From: an uncultured Agrobacterium sp.
Lineage (GTDB): Bacteria > Pseudomonadota > Alphaproteobacteria > Rhizobiales > Rhizobiaceae
Reading direction: 5' to 3'
NCBI GenBank assembly: GCA_913777615.1
Contig: CAJYTK010000017.1
Location: 186,001-250,000 of the forward strand
Length of the DNA: 64,000 nucleotides
Each line of letters opens with the position of its first letter. The first letter of the stretch is position 1. A program made the translations under genes and the position numbers. The notes under the pieces are model-generated. The model did not search any database and was not told the DNA's origin. It saw nothing but the letters and a program-made list of their open reading frames with translations. Shown here piece by piece: positions 10,120 to 18,923 of this stretch.

Positions 10120-12516
10120 TCAGTTCAGTCTGTGCGAGCGAAGAAGCTCCAGCTTGTTTCTAGCCTGATATGCCAGATAGGGAACGTCCTTCGCGGTATG
10201 GACATGCGGGATGAGGATCGTCACAACCGTGCCCTTACCCTCACAGGAGCGGATTTTCATCTTGCCGCCATGCAACCTCACCAGCGACCGGGAGATGGCA
10301 AGTCCAAGACCTGATCCGCCCTTGCTCTTGGCATACTGACTCTGGACCTGTTCGAATGGCTGACCGATCTTCTCGATCGAGGTAGACGGAATGCCGATAC
10401 CCGTATCGGCAATGGTCAGCATAAGTCCGCCTTCGTGAATATGGGTCCGAAGCTCGACGCGTCCGCCATCATCGGTGAACTTCACCGCGTTGGACAGGAG
10501 GTTGAGCATGATCTGCTTCATGGCACGGCGGTCGCCGCTCATATGCATATTCTTGCAGACGCGTTGCTGAATGGTGATATTCTTCTGCGCAGCCTGAATG
10601 GCTGTCAGGCGCAACGTCTCCTCGACCAGTGGTGCGAGATCGACCTTTTCGCGGTTGATGCGCATATGGCCTGCCTCGATCTTCGACATGTCGAGAATGT
10701 CGTTGATGACGTTCAGCAGATGCTTGCCGCTGTCGTGAATGTCCCTGGCATACTCGCTATATTTCGGCGACCCGACCGGTCCGAACATTTCCGCAACCAG
10801 AATTTCGGAGAAGCCGAGGATCGCGTTGAGGGGTGTGCGCAGTTCATGGCTCATGTTGGCAAGGAATTCGGACTTTGCCTTGTTGGCAGCTTCGGCACGT
10901 TCCTTTTCGGCCTGGTAGAGCGCATTCGCATCTGACAGCTCTGTCTTCTGTCGTTCAAGCTTATGGCGGGAGGCGGAGAGGTCGCCAATGGTCGCCATCA
11001 GGCGCCGCTCGGATTCGCGAAGACGATCCTGATGCCGCTTGAGGAGCGTGATATCGGTACCGACCGAAACGAGGCCGCCATCACGTGTGCGTCGTTCGGT
11101 AATCTGCAGCCAGCGCTCATCCGCAAGCTGCACTTCCGTCGTGCGCGACAGCCCCGATTGATCGGAGTCTGCCACACGCCGCTCGACGATGGGGCGAGCT
11201 GCCGCGCTGTAGACGACCGATCTTTCCGTACCGGGCACAAGGACGCTGTCCGGCAGACCATAGGCCTGCTGGAAGTGGGTGTTGCACATGACGAGACGAT
11301 CGTTCTTGTCCCACAGGACGAAGGCTTCCGACGTGCATTCGATCGCATCGGCAAGACGCTGATCTGCCTCGGCGTAACGCTGCGCCAGACGATGCTGTTC
11401 GGTCACGTCCATGGCGATCCCGATAACGCGCGGACCGTTTGCCGTATGAATGACCTGCGCGCGGGCGCGCAGCCAGACATAGTGCCCATGGGTGTGGCGC
11501 ATGCGGAAAATCTGGTCGATCTGGCGCAGGTCGCCGCAGCCGACGGAGCGTGCCAGTTCATAGAGGTTGCCGTCCTCGGAATGCATCATGCGGGCCGCAT
11601 CGCTGAAGGACAGCGGCTCCGTCCTTGGAGGCAGGCCAAGGATTTCATAAAGCGAAGTGGACCAGAACATGCGCCGCGTCGCGAGGTCGAAATCCCAGAG
11701 GCCACAGCGTCCACGTGAAAGTGCGGTCTCGACGCGAAGGTTGGCCTCCACAAAAACCTCATCGGCAGTGCGGGCTCGCTTCACCTGCATGTAATAAGCA
11801 TAGAGGATCACAAGCAGGATGGCGGAAATGCCGGTGAAGAGAGTGACATTCATGGCCACTTCGCTGCGCCAGAAGGTGCGCATGGGCTCTAGCGAGTGCG
11901 CTGCGATAATCATGCCACCATCGGGGCCAAGCGGCAGCATGGTGGCATAATGCGGGGTGGTGTTGATATCGGTTTCGATCGTTCCCGGAGCGCCGGGAAA
12001 GCGGCGAACGATGGCAATTTCAGGCAGTAGCGTCGTTAGCGACGTTCCGACGTAGGAAGATGCATGCATGCCCACACCGCTGAAGATACGGCCGTTCATG
12101 CCGGCGACGAGGACGACGGTGTCGTCATCCAGGCTCCCTGTCGGGAAGTGCTCGTTCAGCCGGCGATCGACCGTCGCTCTATCCTGTGTGGCGGTAAGAT
12201 TTTCCCCGCCGGACAGCGCCGCACGCGCCGTCAAAGCCGATAGCGCTGTCGCCTGACGGGCGGCACTTTCCATACGGCTATATTCCGCAGTGATGCCGAA
12301 CATGCGCGATGCGGCAACTACCACCAGAAATGCAAGGATGAGAATGGGAATGAGGCTCTTGAGAAGGGTTTCGAGCCTGTTGACCGGCCACAATAGCCCG
12401 GGCAAGCTGCGGACCGAGGACAGACCCTCTGCCGCCTTGTGAACCAACGCCGCCAATTCAGCAAATCTGGCATACGGTCGATCATCGCCCGCAGTCGCCC
12501 GCCGCACGTTCGTCAT
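10120..12516 (-). CDS. pleC: PleC-type PAS sensor histidine kinase
   Basis: Sensor kinase of 798 residues: a membrane helix near residues 54-72, a periplasmic stretch, a second helix near 220-240, two PAS domains (about 270-375 and 385-500), a coiled linker, a HisKA domain with ANMSHELRTPLNAILGFSE (phospho-His near residue 568), and an ATPase domain with NLLSNAVKFT, DTGIGIP and GSGLGLAIS. The HisKA signature and the neighbouring glnE match the rhizobial PleC locus I recall from Sinorhizobium. PleC acts on DivK/PleD in the polarity circuit that controls CtrA. A perfect CtrA box lies about 100 bases upstream (12614-12628). Other members of the PleC/DivJ/PdhS group remain possible. Confidence 0.82.
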   Translation of the reverse strand: MTNVRRATAGDDRPYARFAELAALVHKAAEGLSSVRSLPGLLWPVNRLETLLKSLIPILILAFLVVVAASRMFGITAEYSRMESAARQATALSALTARAALSGGENLTATQDRATVDRRLNEHFPTGSLDDDTVVLVAGMNGRIFSGVGMHASSYVGTSLTTLLPEIAIVRRFPGAPGTIETDINTTPHYATMLPLGPDGGMIIAAHSLEPMRTFWRSEVAMNVTLFTGISAILLVILYAYYMQVKRARTADEVFVEANLRVETALSRGRCGLWDFDLATRRMFWSTSLYEILGLPPRTEPLSFSDAARMMHSEDGNLYELARSVGCGDLRQIDQIFRMRHTHGHYVWLRARAQVIHTANGPRVIGIAMDVTEQHRLAQRYAEADQRLADAIECTSEAFVLWDKNDRLVMCNTHFQQAYGLPDSVLVPGTERSVVYSAAARPIVERRVADSDQSGLSRTTEVQLADERWLQITERRTRDGGLVSVGTDITLLKRHQDRLRESERRLMATIGDLSASRHKLERQKTELSDANALYQAEKERAEAANKAKSEFLANMSHELRTPLNAILGFSEILVAEMFGPVGSPKYSEYARDIHDSGKHLLNVINDILDMSKIEAGHMRINREKVDLAPLVEETLRLTAIQAAQKNITIQQRVCKNMHMSGDRRAMKQIMLNLLSNAVKFTDDGGRVELRTHIHEGGLMLTIADTGIGIPSTSIEKIGQPFEQVQSQYAKSKGGSGLGLAISRSLVRLHGGKMKIRSCEGKGTVVTILIPHVHTAKDVPYLAYQARNKLELLRSHRLN

Positions 12517-12613
12517 TGTCCCGCCTTGATATCCCTCGTGTCAATTCGAAGCGCCGCCGCTCGAATCTGTCACTAATGAATCAAAGCCGATTCGGCTTGT
12601 CCAGAGCTGAAAG

Positions 12614-12628
12614 TTAAAAGATTTTTAA
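12614..12628 (-). promoter_or_regulatory. CtrA box upstream of pleC
   Basis: TTAA (12614-12617), seven bases, TTAA (12625-12628): a perfect match to the CtrA consensus, 98-112 bases before the pleC start on the minus strand and outside any gene. Binding is inferred. Confidence 0.6.
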
Positions 12629-12691
12629 CCCCTTGAACCGACTCGCGCTTTTTTTCGAAGCTTCAAAGAGGGTCTTTTGGCTGCCCTTACG

Positions 12692-13000
12692 TCAGTCGTT
12701 ATCGAAGGATTGAAGCGCTGCCGGAAGCGCCTGCGTGGCGCAGTTTCCGACCGCGGGCAGTCCCGCCAGAATAGCGCCGATGATCTCGTTTCGCGAGGCG
12801 CCATGCGCTTTGGCCTCCTGAACGTGAAAGGCGAGACCGCCTTCCAAACGCATGGCGGCAAGGATGCCGATATAGACCAGGCTCTGGGTTTTGGCATCAA
12901 GCGCTGAAGCCTTGCCGAGTTCGGTAACGGCCTGAAACCAGGCTACGTATTGCTGGGGTGCTTCCTTGGCGAAGTTCTGGAATGCCGGGCTGATGGCCAT
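12692..13000 (-). CDS. Carboxymuconolactone decarboxylase/AhpD-family protein
   Basis: Small all-helical protein of 102 residues. The family segment ALDAKTQSLVYIGILAAMRLEGGLAFHVQEAKAHGASRNEI matches the CMD/AhpD fold (broken here: the motif spans about residues 31-70). The usual AhpD Cys-x-x-Cys pair is absent; the position has GGLAFH, so peroxidase-type redox activity is doubtful and a decarboxylase-like or structural role is open. GAGGAG lies seven bases before the ATG at 13000, which rules out the longer frame. It sits alone between pleC and pepN; a terminator separates it from pepN. Confidence 0.85.
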   Translation of the reverse strand: MAISPAFQNFAKEAPQQYVAWFQAVTELGKASALDAKTQSLVYIGILAAMRLEGGLAFHVQEAKAHGASRNEIIGAILAGLPAVGNCATQALPAALQSFDND

Positions 13001-13075
13001 GATCAGTCTCCTCGTGCATGTCGATGAGGCCAAATTACGAGGAGAAGCCATGCTTGATCTTGATCTGAAACAATA

Positions 13076-13099
13076 AAAAGGCCGGAAACCCGGCCTTTT
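13076..13099 (-). terminator. Terminator after pepN
   Basis: Ten-base inverted repeat AAAAGGCCGG / CCGGCCTTTT with a four-base loop, just after the pepN stop; A and T runs on both sides let it work in both directions. Confidence 0.85.
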
Positions 13100-13120
13100 C
13101 TCATGAATGATGATATGGCC

Positions 13121-15769
13121 TTAGCCCTTCAGCATGCGTTCGACGATGTCACGCACGTCAGTCGATAAACCAGCGCTACGTTCGATCTTGGAGAGAGCCT
13201 CACGTGCATGATCGGCGCGCACTGCCTCCAGCGATCGCCAAGAGCGCATCGAGGTGAGGATGCGCGCAGCCAGTTGTGGATTGCGCTTGTCGATGGCAAC
13301 AATCTGCTCCGCCAGGAAATCATAGGCCGTGCCATCGGCACGGTTGAAGCCAGTAGGATTGCCAAAGGCGAAGGTGCCGATGAGAGAACGAACCCGGTTT
13401 GGATTGGTGGCGATGAAATGCCTCGACGCCATCAGCGAGGTAATCCGGGCCAATGCGCCGTCACCCGGAATCGCCGCCTGAAGCGCGAACCATTTATCCA
13501 TCACCAGGGCATTGTCGGCAAAGCGTTTTTCGAATGCTGCCAGCGCATCGGATGCTTCTGCCGAGTCCGGGAAACGCTGTGTCAGAACGCTGAGCGAATG
13601 CGCCATGTCGGTCATATTGGAAGCGTTGGCAAAGGTCTGCGCGGCGCGGTCGGGCGTCTCTTCCGCATAGGACAGATAGCTCATGGCGATATTGCGCAGC
13701 GACCTGCGACCGGCACTTTCTGCATCTGGCGAGTACTCGCCTTTCTCTTCGTAGGTCGAGAAGAGGCTCTTGAAGGTCTCGATGCCGGCTTTTGCGACTG
13801 CACGCATGACACCGTTGCGCGCTTTATGAATGGCGTCTGGATCATTGTCCTTGCCCATCTCGCGCGCCACATCCGCCTCGCTTGGCAAGGCGAGGGCCTG
13901 GGCGCGGAAGGCCGGCTCGAACTCATCGTTGCCTGCGATCTCGATCAGTGTGGAAATAAAGGCCGGATCGACGCTAACCTCGTTGCCTGCTCGCACCGCC
14001 TGCGTTGCGGCAATCAGGTTCGGCAGCGCAAGAGCAGTCAGTGCCTGCCAGCGGGAGAAGAGATCGGTTTCGTGACGGGCAATCTGGATCAGGTCGTCAG
14101 ACGATTGTTCCAGATGCAGGTTGATCGGCGCCGAAAAGCCCCGGTTCAATGACAGGACCGGGCGCGATGAAATGCCGGAGAATGTGAAGCTCTGGCTGCG
14201 CTCGGTCAGGTGCAAGATGCCGTCCCTGAATTCGCCGCCCTCTACCTTTGCCGGTGTGGCGATCTGGCCGTTGTCCAGAATAAGGGCGGTCGAAAGCGGA
14301 ATGTGCAGCGGTTTCTTCAGGTTTTGGCCAGGTGTCGGCGCAACTGTCTGCTCGAGCGAAAGTGTGAATGTGGCTGTGGCCGTATCATAGGAGGTGGATA
14401 CGCTGACAAGTGGCGTGCCAGCCTGCACATACCACAGGAAAAACTGCGTCAGATCACGTCCGGAGGCATCCTCGAAGCACTCCACGAAATCCTCGACCGT
14501 CGCGGCATCGCCGTCATGACGCTCGAAATAGAGATCCGTTCCCTCGCGGAAGCCTTCCTCACCCAGGATCGTTGCGATCATGCCGGTGATTTCGGCACCC
14601 TTCTCATATACGGTCGTCGTATAGAAGTTGTTGATTTCCCGGTATTTGTCCGGACGTGGCGGATGTGCCAGCGGGCCGCCATCCTCGGGAAACTGCTCGG
14701 ACTTCAGGTGGCGCACATCGGCAATGCGCTTGACGGCGCGCGAGCGCATGTCGGAAGAAAATTCCTGGTCACGGTAGACTGTAAGGCCTTCTTTCAGGCA
14801 AAGCTGAAACCAGTCGCGGCAGGTGATGCGGTTACCGGTCCAGTTGTGGAAATATTCATGCGCGATGATGCGCTCGATATTGGCATAATCGGCATCGGTC
14901 GCGGTTTCCGGATCGGCCAAAACGTATTTGTCATTGAAGACGTTGAGCCCCTTGTTCTCCATGGCGCCCATGTTGAAATCCGACACGGCGACGATCATGA
15001 AGATGTCGAGGTCGTATTCCCGACCGAAACGCTCTTCGTCCCATTTCATAGAGCGCTTCAGCGCGTCCATGGCATAAGCCGCACGCGGCTCCTTGCCATG
15101 CTCGACATAGATCTTCAGCGCGACCTCGCGGCCCGACATGGTGGTGAAGCTGTCTTCGACAACACCGAGATCGCCCGCGACAAGCGCAAAGAGGTAGCTT
15201 GGTTTCGGATGCGGATCGAACCAAGCGGCGAAATGGCGCCCTTCGTCGTAGTTGCCGCCACCGAGGAAATTGCCGTTCGACAGAAGAAAGGTATTGCCTT
15301 CCTTCGCAGCAATGATGGTGATGGTGTAAGGGGCCAGCACGTCCGGACGGTCTGGGAAATAGGTGATGCGTCGGAAACCCTCGGCCTCGCACTGGGTACA
15401 ATAGACGCCATTGGTGCGATAGAGGCCCATCAACTGAGTGTTGCTCTCCGGGTTGATGTAATTGGTAACGCAGATCTCGAAGGGAGCCCCCTCCGGAAGA
15501 TCGCGAATGGTGAGCTTTTCCGGTGTGGCGTCATATTGCTCCGTAGGCATCTCGATCTGGTCGAGAAGCAGGCTCGAAAGCGTAAGCTCGTCACCATCCA
15601 GCACCAGCGGTGCGGCCTTGTCGGCACCCTCGCGCCGGTGGAAAATCAGCCGCGCTTCCACCTTGGTATTTTGGGGGGCCAGTTCGAATGTGAGGTCAAC
15701 CCGTTCAAGCACGAAATCCGTTGGGCGATAATCCGCCAACTGAACAATCTGACCCGTATCTGTTCGCAT
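13121..15769 (-). CDS. pepN: Aminopeptidase N
   Basis: Cytoplasmic M1-family zinc aminopeptidase of 882 residues, the length of the proteobacterial PepN type. The exopeptidase signature GAMENKG is followed by the zinc site HEYFHNWTGN and the third ligand Glu in LKEGLTVYRDQEF (about residues 295-320). The C-terminal half is the helical ERAP1-like domain. The start ATG at 15769 has only a weak GGGAA ribosome site. An eight-base palindrome (15809-15828) lies 40 bases upstream. Confidence 0.96.
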   Translation of the reverse strand: MRTDTGQIVQLADYRPTDFVLERVDLTFELAPQNTKVEARLIFHRREGADKAAPLVLDGDELTLSSLLLDQIEMPTEQYDATPEKLTIRDLPEGAPFEICVTNYINPESNTQLMGLYRTNGVYCTQCEAEGFRRITYFPDRPDVLAPYTITIIAAKEGNTFLLSNGNFLGGGNYDEGRHFAAWFDPHPKPSYLFALVAGDLGVVEDSFTTMSGREVALKIYVEHGKEPRAAYAMDALKRSMKWDEERFGREYDLDIFMIVAVSDFNMGAMENKGLNVFNDKYVLADPETATDADYANIERIIAHEYFHNWTGNRITCRDWFQLCLKEGLTVYRDQEFSSDMRSRAVKRIADVRHLKSEQFPEDGGPLAHPPRPDKYREINNFYTTTVYEKGAEITGMIATILGEEGFREGTDLYFERHDGDAATVEDFVECFEDASGRDLTQFFLWYVQAGTPLVSVSTSYDTATATFTLSLEQTVAPTPGQNLKKPLHIPLSTALILDNGQIATPAKVEGGEFRDGILHLTERSQSFTFSGISSRPVLSLNRGFSAPINLHLEQSSDDLIQIARHETDLFSRWQALTALALPNLIAATQAVRAGNEVSVDPAFISTLIEIAGNDEFEPAFRAQALALPSEADVAREMGKDNDPDAIHKARNGVMRAVAKAGIETFKSLFSTYEEKGEYSPDAESAGRRSLRNIAMSYLSYAEETPDRAAQTFANASNMTDMAHSLSVLTQRFPDSAEASDALAAFEKRFADNALVMDKWFALQAAIPGDGALARITSLMASRHFIATNPNRVRSLIGTFAFGNPTGFNRADGTAYDFLAEQIVAIDKRNPQLAARILTSMRSWRSLEAVRADHAREALSKIERSAGLSTDVRDIVERMLKG

Positions 15770-16197
15770 AACTATTCCCGAATGAACCTTGCGTCTGCCG
15801 CTGTCTGTCCATCATGCGGACATGATGGGTGAAAGTAAACTTGCCGATGCGCTTCACCATCATGGAGAGGCGGGGGACAAACATCCCTGAAATACTGCCA
15901 GACAGAAGCTTTAACTCGCATCTGGGCATTTCTTATCGAGGCATGATTTCATGAAATGTTGAACGATTACTGAAGCTGTGACCATGCAGGAAGCGAATAT
16001 CTCGAAAATCAGCCTCGCTTCGGCATACATCTCAGCCTCCACTGGATCGATGAGGGCAGATCGCCCAGTCAAATCGGTTTACCTCGGTTGTCCAGCGTGA
16101 TCTAATGAACATGAAAGTCGATCTGCTGTGCTCGTGCGCTCGGGTCAAAATCCAATCCTGCGGGCATCTGGTCTGCAAATCCCGATCGCAATTTCCC
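15770..16197. other. Intergenic region between divergent pepN and the EamA transporter
   Basis: 428 bases without a supported gene. Apart from the 15809-15828 palindrome I see no RNA gene or terminator. It must hold both divergent promoters. Confidence 0.6.
15809..15828. repeat. Palindrome upstream of pepN
   Basis: CCATCATG, CGGA, CATGATGG: a perfect eight-base inverted repeat 40-60 bases before the pepN start. It may be an operator; no regulator is identified. Confidence 0.4.
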
Positions 16198-17136
16198 ATG
16201 AGTGCAGACACGTACAATCCCGTCCGGGGTATTGTTCTCAAACTCACCTCCGTCGCGTTCTTCCTCGTCATGCAGACCTGCATCAAGGCCGCAGGACCAG
16301 ACGTTCCTGCGGGGCAGATCACCTTCTTCCGCTCAGCGTTCGCCATCATTCCGATCGTTCTCTATCTGGCATGGCTTCGCAGCCTCACGCGTGCTTTCCA
16401 TACGAGCAACCTGTTCGGCCATTTCAAGCGCGGTTTCCTCGGCATTTTGTCGATGATGTGCGGTTTTTACGGACTGACATTGCTGCCGCTGCCGGAATTT
16501 ATCGCAATCGGTTATGCCTCGCCGCTTATGTCGGTGGTTTTTGCCGCCTTGATGCTCGGCGAAACGGTACGTATCTATCGCTGGTCGGCGGTTGTCGTCG
16601 GCATGATGGGCGTTGTCATTATCCTGTGGCCCAAGATGACTCTGCTACAGAATGGCGGTCTGGAGGCAGGCGAAAGCATCGGCGCGCTTGCGGTTCTGTT
16701 CGGTGCAGTGCTCGGTGGATTGGCGATGGTGCAGGTGCGCCAACTGGTCGTGACTGAGCGCACGCCAACGATCGTGCTTTACTTCTCGCTGACCGGCACG
16801 CTCATTTCAGCCTTCAGCATGCCTTTCGGCTGGGAGTGGTTGGATATGCAGCAGGCCGTTCTACTAGTATCGGCGGGCATAGCCGGCGGCGTCGCGCAGA
16901 TTTTGCTGACGGAAAGCTACCGCCATGCTGAAGTGTCGACCATTGCGCCGTTCGAGTATAGCTCGATCCTGCTCGGCATCGGCGTGTCCTATATTCTTTT
17001 TGGTGATGTGCCGACGTTCACGATGCTCGTTGGAACCAGTATCGTTATTTCCGCCGGCATATTCATCATCTTTCGGGAGCATCAGCTCGGTCTTCAACGC
17101 AAGGCCGCCCGCAAAGCCTCAAGCCCTACGGTTTGA
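16198..17136 (+). CDS. EamA/DMT-family membrane transporter
   Basis: Integral membrane protein of about 312 residues with ten hydrophobic segments arranged as two EamA repeats, the layout of drug/metabolite exporters. Characteristic pieces are the first helix with QTCIKAAG, FFRSAFAIIP, LPLPEFIAIGYASPL and, in the second half, FEYSSILLGIGVSYILFGD. The ATG at 16198 (MSADTYNP) is chosen because it starts just before the first helix; an earlier ATG at 16105 would add 31 residues without membrane character. Neither has a clear ribosome site. Substrate unknown. Confidence 0.88.
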   Translation: MSADTYNPVRGIVLKLTSVAFFLVMQTCIKAAGPDVPAGQITFFRSAFAIIPIVLYLAWLRSLTRAFHTSNLFGHFKRGFLGILSMMCGFYGLTLLPLPEFIAIGYASPLMSVVFAALMLGETVRIYRWSAVVVGMMGVVIILWPKMTLLQNGGLEAGESIGALAVLFGAVLGGLAMVQVRQLVVTERTPTIVLYFSLTGTLISAFSMPFGWEWLDMQQAVLLVSAGIAGGVAQILLTESYRHAEVSTIAPFEYSSILLGIGVSYILFGDVPTFTMLVGTSIVISAGIFIIFREHQLGLQRKAARKASSPTV

Positions 17137-17183
17137 TGCACTGCATCTATGACTAAACACCTGTGAATTTTAATAAAATCATG

Positions 17184-17208
17184 TATATCACGCGAGTAAT
17201 GTGATATA
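17184..17208. promoter_or_regulatory. Palindromic operator candidate
   Basis: TATATCAC (17184-17191), nine bases, GTGATATA (17201-17208): perfect eight-base arms. It lies in an AT-rich stretch about 165-185 bases upstream of the winged-helix-like gene and has the form of a dimeric repressor site. Confidence 0.5.
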
Positions 17209-17370
17209 TGCAGATTTGGGTTGTGGTGTTGGGTGGTGCATCTTGAGTGGGAACGTCAGGCCAGAACGGGTTCGTCTGCGAAGCGGTGAGCAGGACCGGG
17301 GCGTCGTGAGACGTTTTTGTCTGCGCAGCCGCACGACGTTTTTGAGGTCTCCCGTGAGGGGGGCATCGTC

Positions 17371-18240
17371 GTGAGCTACTCCCATGAAGAGTTCGCCGCT
17401 CATCCTGCTCTCTTGTCCGCACTACAAAATCTGGCTGCGGTCCTGCGCGGGAAATTCAACCAAAATCCGCGTTTGGCACGGCTACTGTCGGCCCATCAGA
17501 AATGGCTTTTGACGCAGGCGGCGATGGCCCTGAACGCCGAATACGGTGACAACGGCTTCACCGTTGCGCAATTGCGCGAAATGGTTACGCCGCTTGGAGT
17601 GGCCAGCCGCAACACCGTTCAGAACTATCTCGATCAACTTGAACTCTATCGCTATATCGAGAAAGTTCATCGCGTCCCAGCGGTAAGACCGAAGCGCTAC
17701 CGCGCCACGCAAATCAGCGAGACAGGCATCTTCGGATGGTACCTGGCCAATCTTGCGGCTATCGATGGTATGGACAATGGTCATCGCGCGTCTACTTTGA
17801 TGGCGCGTCCGGGACTTATAGAGATTGCTCACCCCGCAACCGCAAGGGCGTGCCTCGCTGACAAGGAGTGGGTGGAGCCGACGCCGCGAGTGGGACTTTT
17901 CCTCTGGACCGAAGCCGGGGGACTGGTCATGGACGATTTCATCATCCGGATCCGCGATACGCGCGATGAAAGAGACAAGGTCGACATCGGCTATGTCGAT
18001 GTCCGCGCCATGGCTACGACCTTCATGATGTCGCGAACGCATTTGCAGCGGCTCCTTAACAGAGCGGCGGAACAGGGCAGCGTCGGCTGGATCGACGACA
18101 CGCCGCGTAGCGCCATGTGGATTTCTCGCGATTATCTGCTGGAATATTCGCGTTGGCAGGCAAGGAAGTTCAAGCATGTCGAGGACGCTTTCGAGAGCGC
18201 AAAATCAATGCTTGAGGATCGGATGCATCTCGCTAGATGA
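17371..18240 (+). CDS. Unrecognised protein with two helix-turn-helix-like segments
   Basis: I do not recognise the family. The 289-residue product has no signal or membrane segment. Residues about 50-95 (FTVAQLREM to LDQLELYRYI) and about 215-245 (VRAMATTFMMSRTHLQRLL) both resemble winged-helix DNA-recognition elements, so it is probably a transcription regulator. The GTG at 17371 is chosen because GAGGGGGG lies seven bases upstream; a TTG at 17317 would give 18 more residues without a ribosome site. A palindrome at 17184-17208 could be its own operator. It stands alone and is followed by a heptamer tandem repeat. Confidence 0.75.
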   Translation: MSYSHEEFAAHPALLSALQNLAAVLRGKFNQNPRLARLLSAHQKWLLTQAAMALNAEYGDNGFTVAQLREMVTPLGVASRNTVQNYLDQLELYRYIEKVHRVPAVRPKRYRATQISETGIFGWYLANLAAIDGMDNGHRASTLMARPGLIEIAHPATARACLADKEWVEPTPRVGLFLWTEAGGLVMDDFIIRIRDTRDERDKVDIGYVDVRAMATTFMMSRTHLQRLLNRAAEQGSVGWIDDTPRSAMWISRDYLLEYSRWQARKFKHVEDAFESAKSMLEDRMHLAR

Positions 18241-18253
18241 TGACGCGGCGAGC

Positions 18254-18288
18254 GCCAAGAGCCAAGAGCCAAGAGCCAAGAGCCAAGA
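18254..18288. repeat. Five tandem copies of GCCAAGA
   Basis: Five exact seven-base units starting 14 bases after the preceding stop codon. Copy number in such short repeats usually varies between strains. Confidence 0.95.
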
Positions 18289-18402
18289 GCGTTGTGCCTC
18301 GTTTAGAACGCGCAAAGGCTCCGCAGCGGGTTGATCCACTGTCTTTTTTTGAGAAACGCTGTCAGTTTTTGCGCCGATGCTGAAGCGTTTCTAAAAATTC
18401 GA

Positions 18403-18428
18403 AAGCGCCTCTCGGACGAAAGGCGCTT
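18403..18428. terminator. Hairpin, possible terminator
   Basis: AAGCGCCT / AGGCGCTT around a ten-base loop. No clear T-run follows, so termination is uncertain. Confidence 0.4.
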
Positions 18429-18585
18429 GATGAACATTGTTGCGAATTAAACCTGCGCGGGCGCGTCTGTGCCAAACTGAATCCTGAAGCATCAGCCCAA
18501 AAATCCGAAACGATTCTCGAAAAAACACGATGCGCGGATTCAAAAATATGACGCGTCCACGTGCGTCCAACAGGACGCAGGGCGC

Positions 18586-18774
18586 TTAGCGTTCACGAAA
18601 GTCTACAAACACCGCAGACGGACGGGTCGTGCGAACCTGCTGCGTGGAGGCGCGAGCGGTCAACTGTTCGTTCGTTACGCCGAAGCGGTGGTAGCCCTGA
18701 GTGGAGCGTGGGCCGAGGCCCGCCAATCGGAGCGTTTCAAAGCCGGAATGAACCGGACGGAAGCGAGTAGTCAT
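18586..18774 (-). CDS. Possible small protein of 62 residues
   Basis: Basic, arginine- and threonine-rich frame without recognised domain or membrane segment. Support: AAGGA nine bases before the ATG, a GGGAGGA-rich leader, and a GCGTCC-TGTT-GGACGC hairpin right after the stop codon on the same strand. Against: it lies in an otherwise empty region and composition alone does not prove coding. Confidence 0.35.
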   Translation of the reverse strand: MTTRFRPVHSGFETLRLAGLGPRSTQGYHRFGVTNEQLTARASTQQVRTTRPSAVFVDFRER

Positions 18775-18923
18775 TGCCTTGGTTCCTTAAACCTGTTCCT
18801 CCCAAGACAGTTGGCTTATTGCAGTGCGGCATAGATTCGGCAATCAGGGCAAATGCGCCGCTGTTATGCGTCATTTGCATGGCAATTTTCACATTTCATT
18901 TACATTGATCAAAAAGGAAGCAT

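Larger units (their letters stand above)
18241..18923. other. Long non-coding or weakly coding stretch
   Basis: 683 bases with the heptamer repeat, an inverted repeat AGAAACGCT ... AGCGTTTCT near 18350-18392, a hairpin at 18403-18428 and one possible small minus-strand gene (18586-18774). Nothing else is supported. Confidence 0.6.

Noticed and set aside
14210-15832. 540-codon plus-strand frame opposite pepN
   Set aside because: Shadow of pepN, which has intact zinc-peptidase motifs on the other strand.
18254-18288. CRISPR-like repeat
   Set aside because: The units are only seven bases, directly abutting, with no spacers and no cas genes nearby.
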